Shown here piece by piece: positions 7,462-17,555 of a DNA stretch of 61,372 bases. Source of the stretch: Gammaproteobacteria bacterium (lineage in GTDB: Bacteria; Pseudomonadota; Gammaproteobacteria; Pseudomonadales; Azotimanducaceae); the NCBI GenBank assembly GCA_027297435.1, contig JAPUIA010000048.1, forward strand, positions 1-61,372. Direction: 5' to 3'. Positions within the stretch are counted from its first letter, which is position 1. Each line of letters begins with the position of its first letter. The notes beneath the pieces are model-generated. The model made no database searches. It worked only from the letters and a program-made list of their open reading frames with translations, and was not told the origin of the DNA. Both the position numbers and the translations under genes were made by a program.

Positions 7462-9128
7462 ACGCTTGGCGTCACTACGCCGTCGTGCTGCTGTTTTTGA
7501 CCGCGTGCTGCGGCTTGGCCGTACGGGTCGTCTACCTTGCCGTTTCGGAAAAGCAGTTCTTGCAGGAGCAAGGCGATGCCCGCTCGGTGCGCAGCGAGGT
7601 CATACCCTCCTATCGCGGCGTCGTGTACGACCGATTGGGTGAACCGCTTGCGGTCAGCACGCCCGTCGTCGCAGTGTGGACCGATCCCACCAGCGTGCGG
7701 CTGTCGAACACCGATATTGCCCGCCTGGCGCCGTCGCTCGACCTCTCGCCCAAGTCGTTGGCTAGGCTGCTGACCGACAACGCCGAGAAGTCGTTCGTTT
7801 ATCTCAAGCGGCAGGTTTCCTGGACCGCTGCCGAGAAGATCCGCGGCTTAGAGATCGAAGGCTTGTATTTTCATGGTGCGTATCACCGCTACTACCCGGC
7901 AGCCGAGACGACCGCTCACCTTGTCGGGGTGACCGATGTCGATGACGTTGGGCTTGAAGGTGTCGAGTTGGCCTTTGACCATTTATTGAAAGGCCAGCAT
8001 GGGCAGAAGGTGGTATTGAAGGATCGGTTGGGCAACACGATTCGGGATCTCAACTACGTTCGCGCACCACGATTCGGCAAGGACCTGAACTTGAGTGTGG
8101 ATCTCAGGCTTCAATACTTTGCTCACCGAGAGCTGAAGGCCGCCGTTGAGCATCACAGCGCCACTTCAGGCTCGTTGGTGATGCTAGACGTCGACACCGG
8201 CGAGATCCTCGCCTTGGTGAACGCGCCCTCGTACAACCCCAATGAACCCTTGAAGCCCGGCTACGCCGGCATGCGCAATCGGGCCGTGACCGACACCTAC
8301 GAGCCAGGCTCCACCGTCAAACCCTTCACTGTACTCGCCGCCTTGGAATCCGGTCGCTACCAACCCGGCACTCAGATCGACACCGCGCCCGGCTATTTCC
8401 GTGTTGGCAACAAGCTGGTGCAGGATCCGGTCAACCTAGGAAGCATTTCGTTGGCCGAAGCGTTGCAGAAATCCAGCCAGGTCGGAATCACGAAGGTTGC
8501 ATTGCAGTTGGATAAACGGGCCGTTTTCGACGTGCTGCTGCGTGCCGGTGTTGGCCAGTACATCGGCACGGGGTTGCCGGGCGAGTCCCTTGGTTCGATC
8601 AGCGAGGCCGGTCTAGACAATCCCGTGATACGGGCAACACTCGCCTACGGCTATGGCTTGACGTTGTCGCCCCTGCAATTGGCGCAAGCCTATCTCGTCA
8701 TCGCAAACGGCGGCGTACGGATGCCGTTGTCCGCGATCAAGATCCATGAACCACCCAAGGGCGAGCGAGTCTACAACCAGCGCGATGTGCAAGACGTGCT
8801 GGCCATGATGGAACGTGTGACGACTCTGGGCGGCACCGCCCCGCGCGCAAGCGTTGCCGGTTATCGGGTGGCCGGCAAGACCGGTACCGTCCGCGTGGTC
8901 GTGGAGACCGGCTATTCGGACGAACTTCACGTGGCGTTGTTCGCGGGTATCGTGCCGGTGTCCGACCCGCGGATCGTGATGGTCGTCGTAGTCAATGAGC
9001 CCACGCGCGGCGGTATTGGCGGCGGTGTCGTCGCAGCGCCGGTGTTCTCGAGAGTTGCTGAACGTGCCTTGCGCCTATTGGGCGTGGAACCGGATGCGGC
9101 GCGCTCAGAACGAGTGCGTTCGATATGA
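7458..9128 (+). CDS. ftsI: septal transpeptidase FtsI (PBP3)
   Basis: This class B penicillin-binding protein of 556 residues crosslinks septal peptidoglycan. One N-terminal transmembrane helix (about 7-29) is followed by the dimerisation domain (YRGVVYDRLGEPLA) and the transpeptidase domain. The active-site SxxK is S285-TVK in EPGSTVKPF and the KTG box is at 474-476 (AGKTGT). The middle motif, normally SSN, reads S339-S340-Q341. The predicted start is TTG at 7458, overlapping the ftsL stop; no other start preserves the helix. The stop overlaps murE (ATGA). Confidence 0.95.
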   Translation: MNAWRHYAVVLLFLTACCGLAVRVVYLAVSEKQFLQEQGDARSVRSEVIPSYRGVVYDRLGEPLAVSTPVVAVWTDPTSVRLSNTDIARLAPSLDLSPKSLARLLTDNAEKSFVYLKRQVSWTAAEKIRGLEIEGLYFHGAYHRYYPAAETTAHLVGVTDVDDVGLEGVELAFDHLLKGQHGQKVVLKDRLGNTIRDLNYVRAPRFGKDLNLSVDLRLQYFAHRELKAAVEHHSATSGSLVMLDVDTGEILALVNAPSYNPNEPLKPGYAGMRNRAVTDTYEPGSTVKPFTVLAALESGRYQPGTQIDTAPGYFRVGNKLVQDPVNLGSISLAEALQKSSQVGITKVALQLDKRAVFDVLLRAGVGQYIGTGLPGESLGSISEAGLDNPVIRATLAYGYGLTLSPLQLAQAYLVIANGGVRMPLSAIKIHEPPKGERVYNQRDVQDVLAMMERVTTLGGTAPRASVAGYRVAGKTGTVRVVVETGYSDELHVALFAGIVPVSDPRIVMVVVVNEPTRGGIGGGVVAAPVFSRVAERALRLLGVEPDAARSERVRSI

Positions 9129-10606
9129 AGCGCCCCGATGTCACCATGAGTGTCGCCGCCTTGCTGGACGATGCGGCCGCCCCGACCATCATGGTCAACG
9201 GTTTGACCGAGGACTCTCGTTCGGTAAGCGAGGGGGATGCATTTGTGGCGGTGCAAGGCCAATCGAGCGATGGTCACGACTTCGCGCTGGAAGCCGAGAA
9301 GAACGGAGCGGCATGCGTGCTTGCCGAGCATCCGTTGGTCGGATTGACCATACCCGTTGTTCGAGTCGCGCGTCTGCGTGTGCGTCGCGGCGCGTTGGCC
9401 GCGCGGTTCTATGCGGATCCGAGTGGCGCGATGACCTGTGTCGGTGTCACCGGGACCAACGGCAAGACGTCGATCGCTCATTACGTTGCGGACATGGCAT
9501 CGAAGGTGGGGGTGCCGTGCGGATACCTCGGTACGCTCGGCTGGGGGCAGCCGCCCGAGTTCGAGCCCTCGAACCTCACCACCGAAGACGCCATCACCAC
9601 TCAGCGCCGGTTGGCTTGTCTGCGCCAAAACGGCTGCCGGTGGGTTGCCTTGGAAACGAGTTCCCATGCGCTGGCGCAAGGACGGGTCGACGACGTGCAA
9701 TTTGCGATAGGCGTGTTTTCCAATCTCACCCGGGATCACTTCGACTACCACGACGACATTGATACGTACGGAGCCGCCAAACAGCGGCTGTTCGAATTCG
9801 ATAGTCTCGGCTTGAGCGTCCTCAACGTCGATGACGCGTTTGGTCGGCATTTGCACGAGGTGCTCGAGCAAGCGTCTGGTCGTGAGGTTGTCACCTATGG
9901 CGGCGACGGCGATATCCGTTGGCAGGACGTCGCGTTCCATGATTACGGGTTGAGTGCTGAACTCCTCACGCCGTGGGGTAGTCGCCAACTGACGTTACCG
10001 GTATTTGGAGAATTTTCCCTGTCGAACGTTGCTGCTGCGATTGCTGTCTTATGTAGCGCAGGTCTACCGTTCGCTGCCGTTGTCGAGGCTGCTCACGAGC
10101 TGACTCCTGTGCCAGGGAGAATGGAGTTCTTCCGCCAACCGGGTAGACCGACCGTGGTTGTCGACTACGCTCATACGCCAGACGCCTTGACCAAGGTGCT
10201 GGCGGCACTGCGCATCCATTGCCGCGGACGACTGGTGTGCACGGTGGGATGCGGCGGCGATCGTGACGCCGGCAAACGGCCCATGATGGCCAAGGCGGCG
10301 GTACGCGGAGCCGACGTGGTGTGGCTCACGAGTGACAATCCCCGATCGGAAGATCCGCAGGCCATCATCGATCAGATGCGCGCGGGGTTGGACGATGAGA
10401 CGCAGGTCTTCGACGTTGTCGATCGCCATGACGCGATTCGTCGAGCTGTCACCGAGGCACGATCGGGTGATCTAGTGGTGGTCGCCGGTAAGGGGCACGA
10501 GAACTACCAAGAGGTGCAGGGAAAGCGGATTCCTTTCAGCGATCGAGAGATCGTTCGCGACTTGTTGGCCGCCTCGTCAGGGGAAATGTTGGGAGGAACG
10601 CGCTAG
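9125..10606 (+). CDS. murE: UDP-MurNAc-tripeptide synthetase MurE
   Basis: This cytoplasmic Mur ligase of 493 residues adds the third stem-peptide residue. The ATP loop GVTGTNGKT is at 107-115, the central-domain signature includes [10 protein letters not shown], and the C-terminal domain carries DNPRSEDP at 404-411. The DNPR motif indicates meso-diaminopimelate as the substrate rather than lysine. It is coupled to ftsI by an ATGA overlap. The next gene is mraY, not murF as in most gammaproteobacteria. Confidence 0.95.
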   Translation: MKRPDVTMSVAALLDDAAAPTIMVNGLTEDSRSVSEGDAFVAVQGQSSDGHDFALEAEKNGAACVLAEHPLVGLTIPVVRVARLRVRRGALAARFYADPSGAMTCVGVTGTNGKTSIAHYVADMASKVGVPCGYLGTLGWGQPPEFEPSNLTTEDAITTQRRLACLRQNGCRWVALETSSHALAQGRVDDVQFAIGVFSNLTRDHFDYHDDIDTYGAAKQRLFEFDSLGLSVLNVDDAFGRHLHEVLEQASGREVVTYGGDGDIRWQDVAFHDYGLSAELLTPWGSRQLTLPVFGEFSLSNVAAAIAVLCSAGLPFAAVVEAAHELTPVPGRMEFFRQPGRPTVVVDYAHTPDALTKVLAALRIHCRGRLVCTVGCGGDRDAGKRPMMAKAAVRGADVVWLTSDNPRSEDPQAIIDQMRAGLDDETQVFDVVDRHDAIRRAVTEARSGDLVVVAGKGHENYQEVQGKRIPFSDREIVRDLLAASSGEMLGGTR

Positions 10607-11688
10607 TGCTCTTGTGGCTCACCGATTTTCTTGCAGAATACGTTAGCGGCTTCTCGGTCTTTCAGTACCTGACGTTTCGCACCATGGTCAGCGTGGTTAC
10701 GGCTCTGGTTATGTCGCTCGTGATCGGTCCCATCGTGATCGAGCGTTTGAGCTACCATCAGATCGGCCAGACCATCCGCGAAGATGGCCCAGCAAGCCAT
10801 TTGAGCAAGGCGGGTACGCCCACCATGGGCGGGGCCCTGATACTCATCGTAATACTCTTGACCACGTTGATGTGGGGCGACTTGACCAACCGCTACGTCT
10901 GGACGGTGCTGTTGGTCACGATGGCCTTTGGCGCGGTCGGTTGGGTAGACGATTACCTCAAGCTGACGCGGCAGAACTCCAAGGGCCTGGTCGCATCGTG
11001 GAAATACTTCTGGCAATCGGTCATTGGCATAGCGGCCGCCGTGTTCCTGTACATGTCCGCCGAGTTGCCGGTGGAAACCGAGCTGATCGTGCCGTTCTTC
11101 AAGAACGTCGCGATTCCGTTGGGCGGCGGCTATGTGGTGGTCGCCTATTTCGTAATCGTGGGTACCAGCAATGCCGTCAACCTGACCGATGGGCTGGACG
11201 GGTTGGCCATCCTGCCCACGGTGATGGTGGGGGCAGCGCTCGGCTTGATCGCATACCTCGCCGGGCATGCTGAGTTTGCCGATTATCTACAGATTCCGTA
11301 CATCGCCGATGCCGGAGAACTCGCCGTTTTCTGTGGTGCCTTGATAGGTGCCGGGCTCGGATTTCTATGGTTCAACACCTATCCGGCGCAAGTATTCATG
11401 GGCGATGTAGGTGCGTTGGCGCTGGGTGCGGCGCTTGCCGTTGTTGCGATCATCGTGCGTCACGAGATTGTGCTTTTTATCATGGGCGGGCTTTTTGTCT
11501 TGGAAGCGGTGTCGGTCATCCTGCAAGTCGCTTCCTACAAGCTAACCGGTCGTCGTATCTTTCGTATGGCGCCGATTCATCACCACTTCGAACTCAAAGG
11601 TTGGCCCGAGCCACGCGTTATCGTGCGGTTTTGGATCATCACCCTGGTTCTGGTACTGATCGGCTTGTCCACGTTGAAACTGCGTTGA
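10606..11688 (+). CDS. mraY: phospho-MurNAc-pentapeptide transferase MraY
   Basis: This polytopic inner-membrane enzyme of 360 residues transfers phospho-MurNAc-pentapeptide to undecaprenyl phosphate to make lipid I. Signatures: [11 protein letters not shown] near the first cytoplasmic loop, GWVDDYLKL (catalytic aspartates), [13 protein letters not shown] and the histidine motif [13 protein letters not shown] near the C-terminus. About ten hydrophobic segments are visible. GTG start at 10606 shares one base with the murE stop (TAGTG) and is preceded by GGGAGGAA. Confidence 0.97.
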   Translation: MLLWLTDFLAEYVSGFSVFQYLTFRTMVSVVTALVMSLVIGPIVIERLSYHQIGQTIREDGPASHLSKAGTPTMGGALILIVILLTTLMWGDLTNRYVWTVLLVTMAFGAVGWVDDYLKLTRQNSKGLVASWKYFWQSVIGIAAAVFLYMSAELPVETELIVPFFKNVAIPLGGGYVVVAYFVIVGTSNAVNLTDGLDGLAILPTVMVGAALGLIAYLAGHAEFADYLQIPYIADAGELAVFCGALIGAGLGFLWFNTYPAQVFMGDVGALALGAALAVVAIIVRHEIVLFIMGGLFVLEAVSVILQVASYKLTGRRIFRMAPIHHHFELKGWPEPRVIVRFWIITLVLVLIGLSTLKLR

Positions 11689-13022
11689 TGCGTACGGCAA
11701 TCATAGGCTTGGGTGTAACCGGGCTGTCGTGCCTGCGGCACCTTTACGATAGGGATGAACTGGTTGTCATCGACACCCGCGAGGCTCCGCCTAATGCGCA
11801 AGCCGCGGCGACCCGTTACCCCAATGCGGAGTATCGATTTGGTATCTGCCAGTTCGACTTCTCCCTGGCCGAACGGGTCATCGTGAGTCCAGGGGTTAGC
11901 CTGGAAACGCCGCTCGTTCGTGCGGCCGTAGAAGGCGGTCTGCCGGTGATGAGCGACATCGATTTGTTCTGCCGAGAGGTCTCGGCGCCGATCTACGCGG
12001 TGACCGGCACCAACGGCAAGAGCACGGTGACATCTCTGGTAGGCCATCTGCTCGAACGGCTTGGGCGAATCCCCGGTGTGGGCGGCAACCTGGGCGATGC
12101 GGCGTTGGATATCATTGCCGCAGACCGCGATTGCTATGTCATCGAACTGTCGAGTTTCCAACTCGAGCGGATGCAAGCTTACGGCTTTCAGGTAGCGACG
12201 GTTCTGAACCTGTCTGAAGACCATATTGATCGCCACGGCAGCTTGAAGCGTTACGCAGCGGCAAAACAGCGAATCTACGCGAAGGCTGAGTGTGCGGTCG
12301 TCAATCGTGACGATCTTTCGACGCAACCTGGAAACCACGTTGATCGACTTGTCACGTTCGGCAGCGATGTGCCGGCAGCCGCCGAATGGGGTGTGCGAAC
12401 AGACGGGGGGCGGTACCTGGCATTCGGTGACGAAAACGTCATTGCTACCGATGAGTTGCCGCTTGTCGGTCGGCACAACGAACAGAACGTGCTAGCCGCG
12501 TTCGCCATCCTCGAGGGAGAGGCTGGTGGCGCACCTGACGGAGAGATCAGACCGGCAGCATTGGCAGAGGCCGTTCACGGCTTCACGGGTCTTGCACATC
12601 GATGCGAGCGCGTCGCACATCGGCGCGAAATCGCGTACGTCAACGATTCGAAAGCGACCAATGTCGGTGCAACCCTGGCGGCTCTTGCGGGTCTTGGCGG
12701 AACACATAAATCGATTGTGTTAATCGCTGGCGGCGACGGCAAGGGCGCGAACTTCGCGCCCTTGAAGAGTGCGATGGCCCGCTGGGTGAGGCATCTCGTG
12801 CTATTCGGTAGCGATGCGCCGGCGCTGGCGGCGGCAGCCGGCGACGATCTGTCCGTGTCCCATGTCGCGAACATGGGTGAGGCGGTAGTGACGGCTTGTG
12901 AAGCCGCTCAGCCCGGCGATACGGTGCTGTTGTCACCGGCGTGCGCAAGCCTGGATATGTTCGATAGCTACGTTCATCGCGGCGAGGCCTTCCGGGATGC
13001 GGTTCTGGGGCTCGGCAAGTGA
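11688..13022 (+). CDS. murD: UDP-MurNAc-L-alanine:D-glutamate ligase MurD
   Basis: This 444-residue Mur ligase adds D-glutamate to UDP-MurNAc-L-Ala. The N-terminal Rossmann part begins [14 protein letters not shown], the ATP loop is VTGTNGKST, and LNLSEDHIDRHG and the C-terminal YVNDSKATN are MurD signatures. ATG at 11688 overlaps the mraY stop (TGATG); a longer open frame upstream would run through mraY and is rejected. The stop overlaps ftsW. Confidence 0.96.
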   Translation: MRTAIIGLGVTGLSCLRHLYDRDELVVIDTREAPPNAQAAATRYPNAEYRFGICQFDFSLAERVIVSPGVSLETPLVRAAVEGGLPVMSDIDLFCREVSAPIYAVTGTNGKSTVTSLVGHLLERLGRIPGVGGNLGDAALDIIAADRDCYVIELSSFQLERMQAYGFQVATVLNLSEDHIDRHGSLKRYAAAKQRIYAKAECAVVNRDDLSTQPGNHVDRLVTFGSDVPAAAEWGVRTDGGRYLAFGDENVIATDELPLVGRHNEQNVLAAFAILEGEAGGAPDGEIRPAALAEAVHGFTGLAHRCERVAHRREIAYVNDSKATNVGATLAALAGLGGTHKSIVLIAGGDGKGANFAPLKSAMARWVRHLVLFGSDAPALAAAAGDDLSVSHVANMGEAVVTACEAAQPGDTVLLSPACASLDMFDSYVHRGEAFRDAVLGLGK

Positions 13023-14191
13023 CTGCCCGCGTCCAAATCCCCAGCTTCGACACTCCCTTGGTCATGAGTTGGCTGCTGCTGCTGGGTTTCGGCGTGGTCA
13101 TGGTCACCTCTGCGTCTATCGCGATGGGGGATCGCTACTTCACGAGACACGCCATCTACGTCGTATTCGGCTTGGCGACCTTTGGCATGGCGCTCACGAT
13201 ACCGCTGAAGCTTTGGCAATCGAGTTACCGTCTCGCGTGGTTGGCCGCCGTGGTTGTGTGCGTGCTCGTGTTGATTCCGGGTATCGGACACGAGGTCAAT
13301 GGCGCTAGGCGGTGGATCGATCTGGGACCGGCAACCTTCCAGGCATCGGAAGCGGCCAGATTCTTGTTTGTGATCTACATGGCCGGTTATTTGGCGCGCT
13401 TTCACGATCAGCTACGAGATGATCCGCTGATTTTGCTGCGCCCGCTGCTTGCGGTGGCCGTGATCGGCGTCCTGCTGCTACGTGAACCAGACTTCGGTTC
13501 GGTTGTCGTGTTGGGTGCCAGCGCGTGTGGATTGCTGTTCCTGGCAGGCGCACGCCTGCGGCACTTTCTACTCGCGGGGGCGCTCTCTGCGGGCGTGTTG
13601 CTGGTGATCCTGTTCTGGGAGCCGTATCGCGTCCAGCGTATGTTCTCGTTTACCGACCCGTGGGCGACTGCCTTTGGCAGCGGTTATCAGCTCACTCAGG
13701 CGTTGATTGCTTTCGGTCGCGGTGAGGTGTTCGGTCTAGGGCTCGGCGAGGGTATTCAGAAACTCTTCTACTTGCCGGAAGCGCACAACGATTTCATATT
13801 TGCCGTGATAGCGGAAGAACTCGGCTTGGTCGGGGCTTTGTTGCTTATGGGGACGTTGGCCTTCCTGGTCGTGAGAATCTTGCGTATCGGTCGGCGCGCC
13901 ATTGTCCTGCACCAACCCTTCGCAGGTTATCTCTGCTATGGCGTAGCCCTGATTGTTGGCCTGCAATGCCTCATCAACTTAGGCGTCAATAGCGGCGTAC
14001 TGCCGACCAAAGGATTGACGTTGCCGTTTGTCAGCTACGGCGGCAACAGTCTCATCGTTTGTTGCGCCATGTTGGGCGTGGTGTGCCGCGCACAGCTAGA
14101 GTTGAGTGAGGTACGAGCGCCTGCGGCTTTTCACGTTCGTAAAGCGCTTGCCGTTTTCCGCGTTTCGAGAAAAAAGAGTCGTCGCCGATGA
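13019..14191 (+). CDS. ftsW: septal peptidoglycan glycosyltransferase FtsW (SEDS)
   Basis: This SEDS-family membrane protein of 390 residues polymerises lipid II together with FtsI. About ten transmembrane segments are visible. Signatures include [19 protein letters not shown] (extracellular loop), [11 protein letters not shown], and [19 protein letters not shown] near the C-terminus. GTG start overlaps the murD stop by four bases. The next gene is murC; murG, the usual neighbour, is absent. Confidence 0.96.
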   Translation: MTARVQIPSFDTPLVMSWLLLLGFGVVMVTSASIAMGDRYFTRHAIYVVFGLATFGMALTIPLKLWQSSYRLAWLAAVVVCVLVLIPGIGHEVNGARRWIDLGPATFQASEAARFLFVIYMAGYLARFHDQLRDDPLILLRPLLAVAVIGVLLLREPDFGSVVVLGASACGLLFLAGARLRHFLLAGALSAGVLLVILFWEPYRVQRMFSFTDPWATAFGSGYQLTQALIAFGRGEVFGLGLGEGIQKLFYLPEAHNDFIFAVIAEELGLVGALLLMGTLAFLVVRILRIGRRAIVLHQPFAGYLCYGVALIVGLQCLINLGVNSGVLPTKGLTLPFVSYGGNSLIVCCAMLGVVCRAQLELSEVRAPAAFHVRKALAVFRVSRKKSRRR

Positions 14192-15615
14192 CGCTCGATG
14201 AGATAAGCACCTATGAAGTACCAGAGATGGGTCGGATTACCTCGATTCACTTCGTCGGTATCGGCGGAGCCGGCATGTCGGGTATAGCCGAAGTCATGGT
14301 GAACCAAGGGTACAAGATATCCGGTTCCGATCTTGAACGTTCCCCGTCGACTGCCCGGCTCGAGGTCATGGGTGCCAAGATCTTCATCGGTCACAGTGCA
14401 AATCAGGTGTTGGGTTCGGACGTCGTTGTCGTCTCCAGTGCCGTCAAAGAGGATAACCCGGAGGTAGTCGCCGCCCACGATGCACGCATACCGGTCGTCC
14501 CCCGCGCAGAGATGCTCGGGGAACTCATGCGCTACCGCCATGGCATCGCCATCGCGGGCACGCATGGCAAGACGACGACGACGAGTTTGTTGACCGCCAT
14601 CTATCAAGCGGCCGGACTGGACCCGACATTCGTGATTGGTGGCTTGTTGGAAAGTGCGGGTACCCATGCCCAACTGGGAGCAAGTCGCAGCATCTTGGTC
14701 GAGGCGGATGAGTCCGACGCGTCGTTTCTGTACCTGCAGCCGATGGTGGCGGTTATCACCAATATCGATAAGGATCACATGGGCACCTACGAGCACGACT
14801 TCGAGCGGGTCAAGCGCACGTTTGTTGAGTTCGTGCACCGCTTGCCGTTCTATGGGACCGCCGTTTTGTGCGTGGACGATGACGTCGTCCGTGGCCTGTT
14901 GCCGGATCTGGCACGCCCCATGGTCACATACGGATTTGCGGATGACGCCGACTACCAAGCGCGAGAGTTGCGATCAACCGGTCGTACCTGGCATTTCGAC
15001 GCCGTCCGACCCGCACCCTACGGCACGCTCCAGATTGAACTTCCCATACCGGGGCGCCACAACGTTCAGAATGCCTTGGCCGCCATCGCCGTGGCAACGG
15101 ACGAAGGGCTCGATGATGACGCTATCGTTAAAGGTCTTGCCGAGTTTTCCGGCGTCGGGCGACGTTTCCAAATCTTTGATGACATCCGCATCGACGATGT
15201 CTCAGTGACGCTGGTGGACGACTACGGCCACCATCCAACCGAGGTCCGCGCCGTGTTGGATACGGCACGCCGCGTCTGGCCCGAGAGGCGTTTGGTCATG
15301 GTGTACCAACCCCATCGTTACACTCGAACCCGAGATCTCTACGACGACTTCGTCAAGGTGCTCTCGGACGTCGACGCCTTGTTGCTTGTCGATGTGTACT
15401 CAGCAGGCGAGGCGCCCATCGCGGGCGCGGACGGCAAGGCCCTGTGCCAAGGCATTCGCGGTCGTGGCAATCTCAACCCCGTGTTCGCCGACGATCCCGA
15501 AGACGCGTATCAACTGCTGCGTAGTGTCGTGCAAGACAACGATGTGTTGTTGGTTCAGGGGGCGGGGAACGTCAGCCAGGTGTCCAACCGGTTGCGAGGT
15601 CTCATTGATGCTTAA
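14188..15615 (+). CDS. murC: UDP-MurNAc:L-alanine ligase MurC
   Basis: This 475-residue enzyme carries out the first Mur ligase step, adding L-alanine to UDP-MurNAc. Motifs: [18 protein letters not shown] at the UDP-binding N-terminus, the ATP loop [34 protein letters not shown], and [13 protein letters not shown] in the C-terminal domain. The ATG overlaps the ftsW stop (ATGA). It ends overlapping ftsQ; the ddl gene that usually follows murC is missing. Confidence 0.97.
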   Translation: MTLDEISTYEVPEMGRITSIHFVGIGGAGMSGIAEVMVNQGYKISGSDLERSPSTARLEVMGAKIFIGHSANQVLGSDVVVVSSAVKEDNPEVVAAHDARIPVVPRAEMLGELMRYRHGIAIAGTHGKTTTTSLLTAIYQAAGLDPTFVIGGLLESAGTHAQLGASRSILVEADESDASFLYLQPMVAVITNIDKDHMGTYEHDFERVKRTFVEFVHRLPFYGTAVLCVDDDVVRGLLPDLARPMVTYGFADDADYQARELRSTGRTWHFDAVRPAPYGTLQIELPIPGRHNVQNALAAIAVATDEGLDDDAIVKGLAEFSGVGRRFQIFDDIRIDDVSVTLVDDYGHHPTEVRAVLDTARRVWPERRLVMVYQPHRYTRTRDLYDDFVKVLSDVDALLLVDVYSAGEAPIAGADGKALCQGIRGRGNLNPVFADDPEDAYQLLRSVVQDNDVLLVQGAGNVSQVSNRLRGLIDA

Positions 15616-16285
15616 GCTGGTTACGAGCGTCGTGTTGATAGGCTTGTTTGTTGCCGGGGTCATGGGCTGGTTGGCGCTTGATCAACCCGTCCGCGTCGTG
15701 CGTATCGAAGGCGAGTTGAGCGCCCCGGAACGGCGCGAGGTGCAAGCGCAGATCGCCGGATCGCTAGATGCGCGATTGCTGACGCTAAACCTCGAGAAAC
15801 TACGCCATCAGATCTTGGCGTTGTCTTGGCCGCGCACGGTGAGCTTGCGCCGGGTTTGGCCCGACAGCTTGGAGGTCAGCGTGTCCAAACAGATGGTGGT
15901 CGCCCGTTGGGCCGATGGTGCGTTTTTGACATCGAGCGGTGAGATCGTCACAACGCCCGACGCGCCGGCCAACGTACCGACGTTCGATTGTGACCTATCC
16001 GGTCCGAAGCGGGCCATGGAGATCTACCGGTTGCTGCAAGAACTTGCGTCTCGGGCTGGTCTGAACGTGGTGACGTTGTCGGAGAATGCCTTGGGCGAGT
16101 GGCGCATCGACCTTGCCGGCGGGCTCGAGCTAATGCTGGGTGCCGAGCAGCTGGCGGAACGCATGCGCAGGTTCTTGTTGGTCTACCGGCGCTCACTGGG
16201 CGATACCAAACGTCGGGTCGAATACGTGGACGCTCGCTACGCCAACGGCGTGGCGGTACGTTGGCGCGAATCCGGTGGGCTATGA
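15608..16285 (+). CDS. ftsQ: cell division protein FtsQ
   Basis: This 225-residue bitopic protein has a very short cytoplasmic tail, one transmembrane helix (about 4-22), a POTRA-like domain ([38 protein letters not shown]) and the beta domain that binds FtsB/FtsL (ending [17 protein letters not shown]). It is shorter than the 276 residues of the Escherichia coli protein, mostly because of the short N-terminus. The ATG at 15608 overlaps the murC stop; an in-frame TTG three bases earlier is possible. Confidence 0.92.
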   Translation: MLKLVTSVVLIGLFVAGVMGWLALDQPVRVVRIEGELSAPERREVQAQIAGSLDARLLTLNLEKLRHQILALSWPRTVSLRRVWPDSLEVSVSKQMVVARWADGAFLTSSGEIVTTPDAPANVPTFDCDLSGPKRAMEIYRLLQELASRAGLNVVTLSENALGEWRIDLAGGLELMLGAEQLAERMRRFLLVYRRSLGDTKRRVEYVDARYANGVAVRWRESGGL

Positions 16286-16310
16286 GAGAGTTTCGAGATT
16301 AAGGAGAGAA

Positions 16311-17540
16311 ATGGCATCCGATAGCGAAATGCGCAGACTCGTTGGGCTGGACATTGGCACCAGCAAGGTGGCGGCGATTGTCGGCGAGGTTAACCGCGAG
16401 GGCGAGATAGAGATCATCGGTATCGGCACCCACATCTCGCGCGGGATGAAGAAAGGGGTAGTGATCAATATCGAATCGACCGTGCAATCGATCCAGCGGG
16501 CAGTGGAAGAGGCGGAACTGATGTCGGGCTGCCAGATCGACTCCGTTTATGCGGGAATCGCCGGCAGCCACATTCGCAGCATAAATTCACACGGCATTGT
16601 CGCGATACGCGATCGCGAAGTGTTTCCACAAGACGTAGAGCGGGTCATCGATGCCGCGCAGGCCATGGCGATTCCCGCAGATCAGAAGATACTGCACATA
16701 CTGCCTCAGGAATACGTCATCGATAGCCAGGACGGCGTGAAGGAACCCTTAGGCATGTCGGGGGTACGTCTCGAGGCCAAGGTGCACCTGGTCACTTGTG
16801 CGGTGAACGCCTCACAGAACATCGAGAAATGCATCGAGCGTTGCGGATTGACCGTCAACGACGTGATTCTCGAACAGCTCGCATCGAGTTATTCGGTACT
16901 GTCCGACGATGAACGCGACCTTGGGGTGTGTTTAGTCGATATCGGTGGCGGTACCACCGACATCGCGGTGTTCACCGACGGCGCCATCCGCCACACCACG
17001 GTTATTCCCATTGCGGGCGATCAAGTCACCAACGACATCGCCATGGCGCTCAGAACGCCGACTCAGAACGCCGAAGAGGTCAAGATCAAATACGCGTGCG
17101 CACTGACGCAGCTGGCCGGGACGGAAGACATGATCAAGGTGCCCGGCGTCGGGGACAAGCCAGCCAAAGAGCTGTCGCGACAAGCCCTCGCCGAAGTCGT
17201 AGAGCCTCGTTACGACGAGCTATTCACCTTGATTCAAGCAGAATTACGCCGCAGCGGGTTCGAAGACCTCGTTGCAGCGGGAATCGTGCTCACTGGGGGA
17301 GCATCGAAGATGGAAGGGGTGATCGAGCTTGCGGAAGAAATCTTCCACATGCCGGTCAGTCTGGGTTCGCCGAACAACGTGGCGGGCTTGAAGGACATCG
17401 TTCGCGATCCTGTTTATGCAACGGGCGTTGGCTTGTTGCAATACGGAAAGCAAAGAGAAGAAGAAATGCCCGGCCGTGGTCGATCACGGGGTGCCGGAGT
17501 ATTCAGCAAGACCAAGAAGTGGCTGAGTGACAATTTTTAA
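16311..17540 (+). CDS. ftsA: cell division protein FtsA
   Basis: This actin-like ATPase of 409 residues tethers FtsZ to the membrane. Phosphate-1 motif LVGLDIGTSKVAAIVGE is near the start, followed by the 1C-domain region, VCLVDIGGGTTDIAVF (phosphate-2) and GIVLTGGASKMEG (adenosine motif). The C-terminal amphipathic membrane anchor KTKKWLSDNF is present. The start is set by AAGGAGAG (16301-16308) before ATG 16311. Confidence 0.97.
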   Translation: MASDSEMRRLVGLDIGTSKVAAIVGEVNREGEIEIIGIGTHISRGMKKGVVINIESTVQSIQRAVEEAELMSGCQIDSVYAGIAGSHIRSINSHGIVAIRDREVFPQDVERVIDAAQAMAIPADQKILHILPQEYVIDSQDGVKEPLGMSGVRLEAKVHLVTCAVNASQNIEKCIERCGLTVNDVILEQLASSYSVLSDDERDLGVCLVDIGGGTTDIAVFTDGAIRHTTVIPIAGDQVTNDIAMALRTPTQNAEEVKIKYACALTQLAGTEDMIKVPGVGDKPAKELSRQALAEVVEPRYDELFTLIQAELRRSGFEDLVAAGIVLTGGASKMEGVIELAEEIFHMPVSLGSPNNVAGLKDIVRDPVYATGVGLLQYGKQREEEMPGRGRSRGAGVFSKTKKWLSDNF

Positions 17541-17555
17541 CAGGAGACTCTTAAG

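Noticed and set aside
7195-9130. Possible missing ribosome sites for ftsL and ftsI (GTG and TTG starts)
   Set aside because: Overlapping translationally coupled genes of the dcw cluster commonly use such starts, so this is not anomalous.
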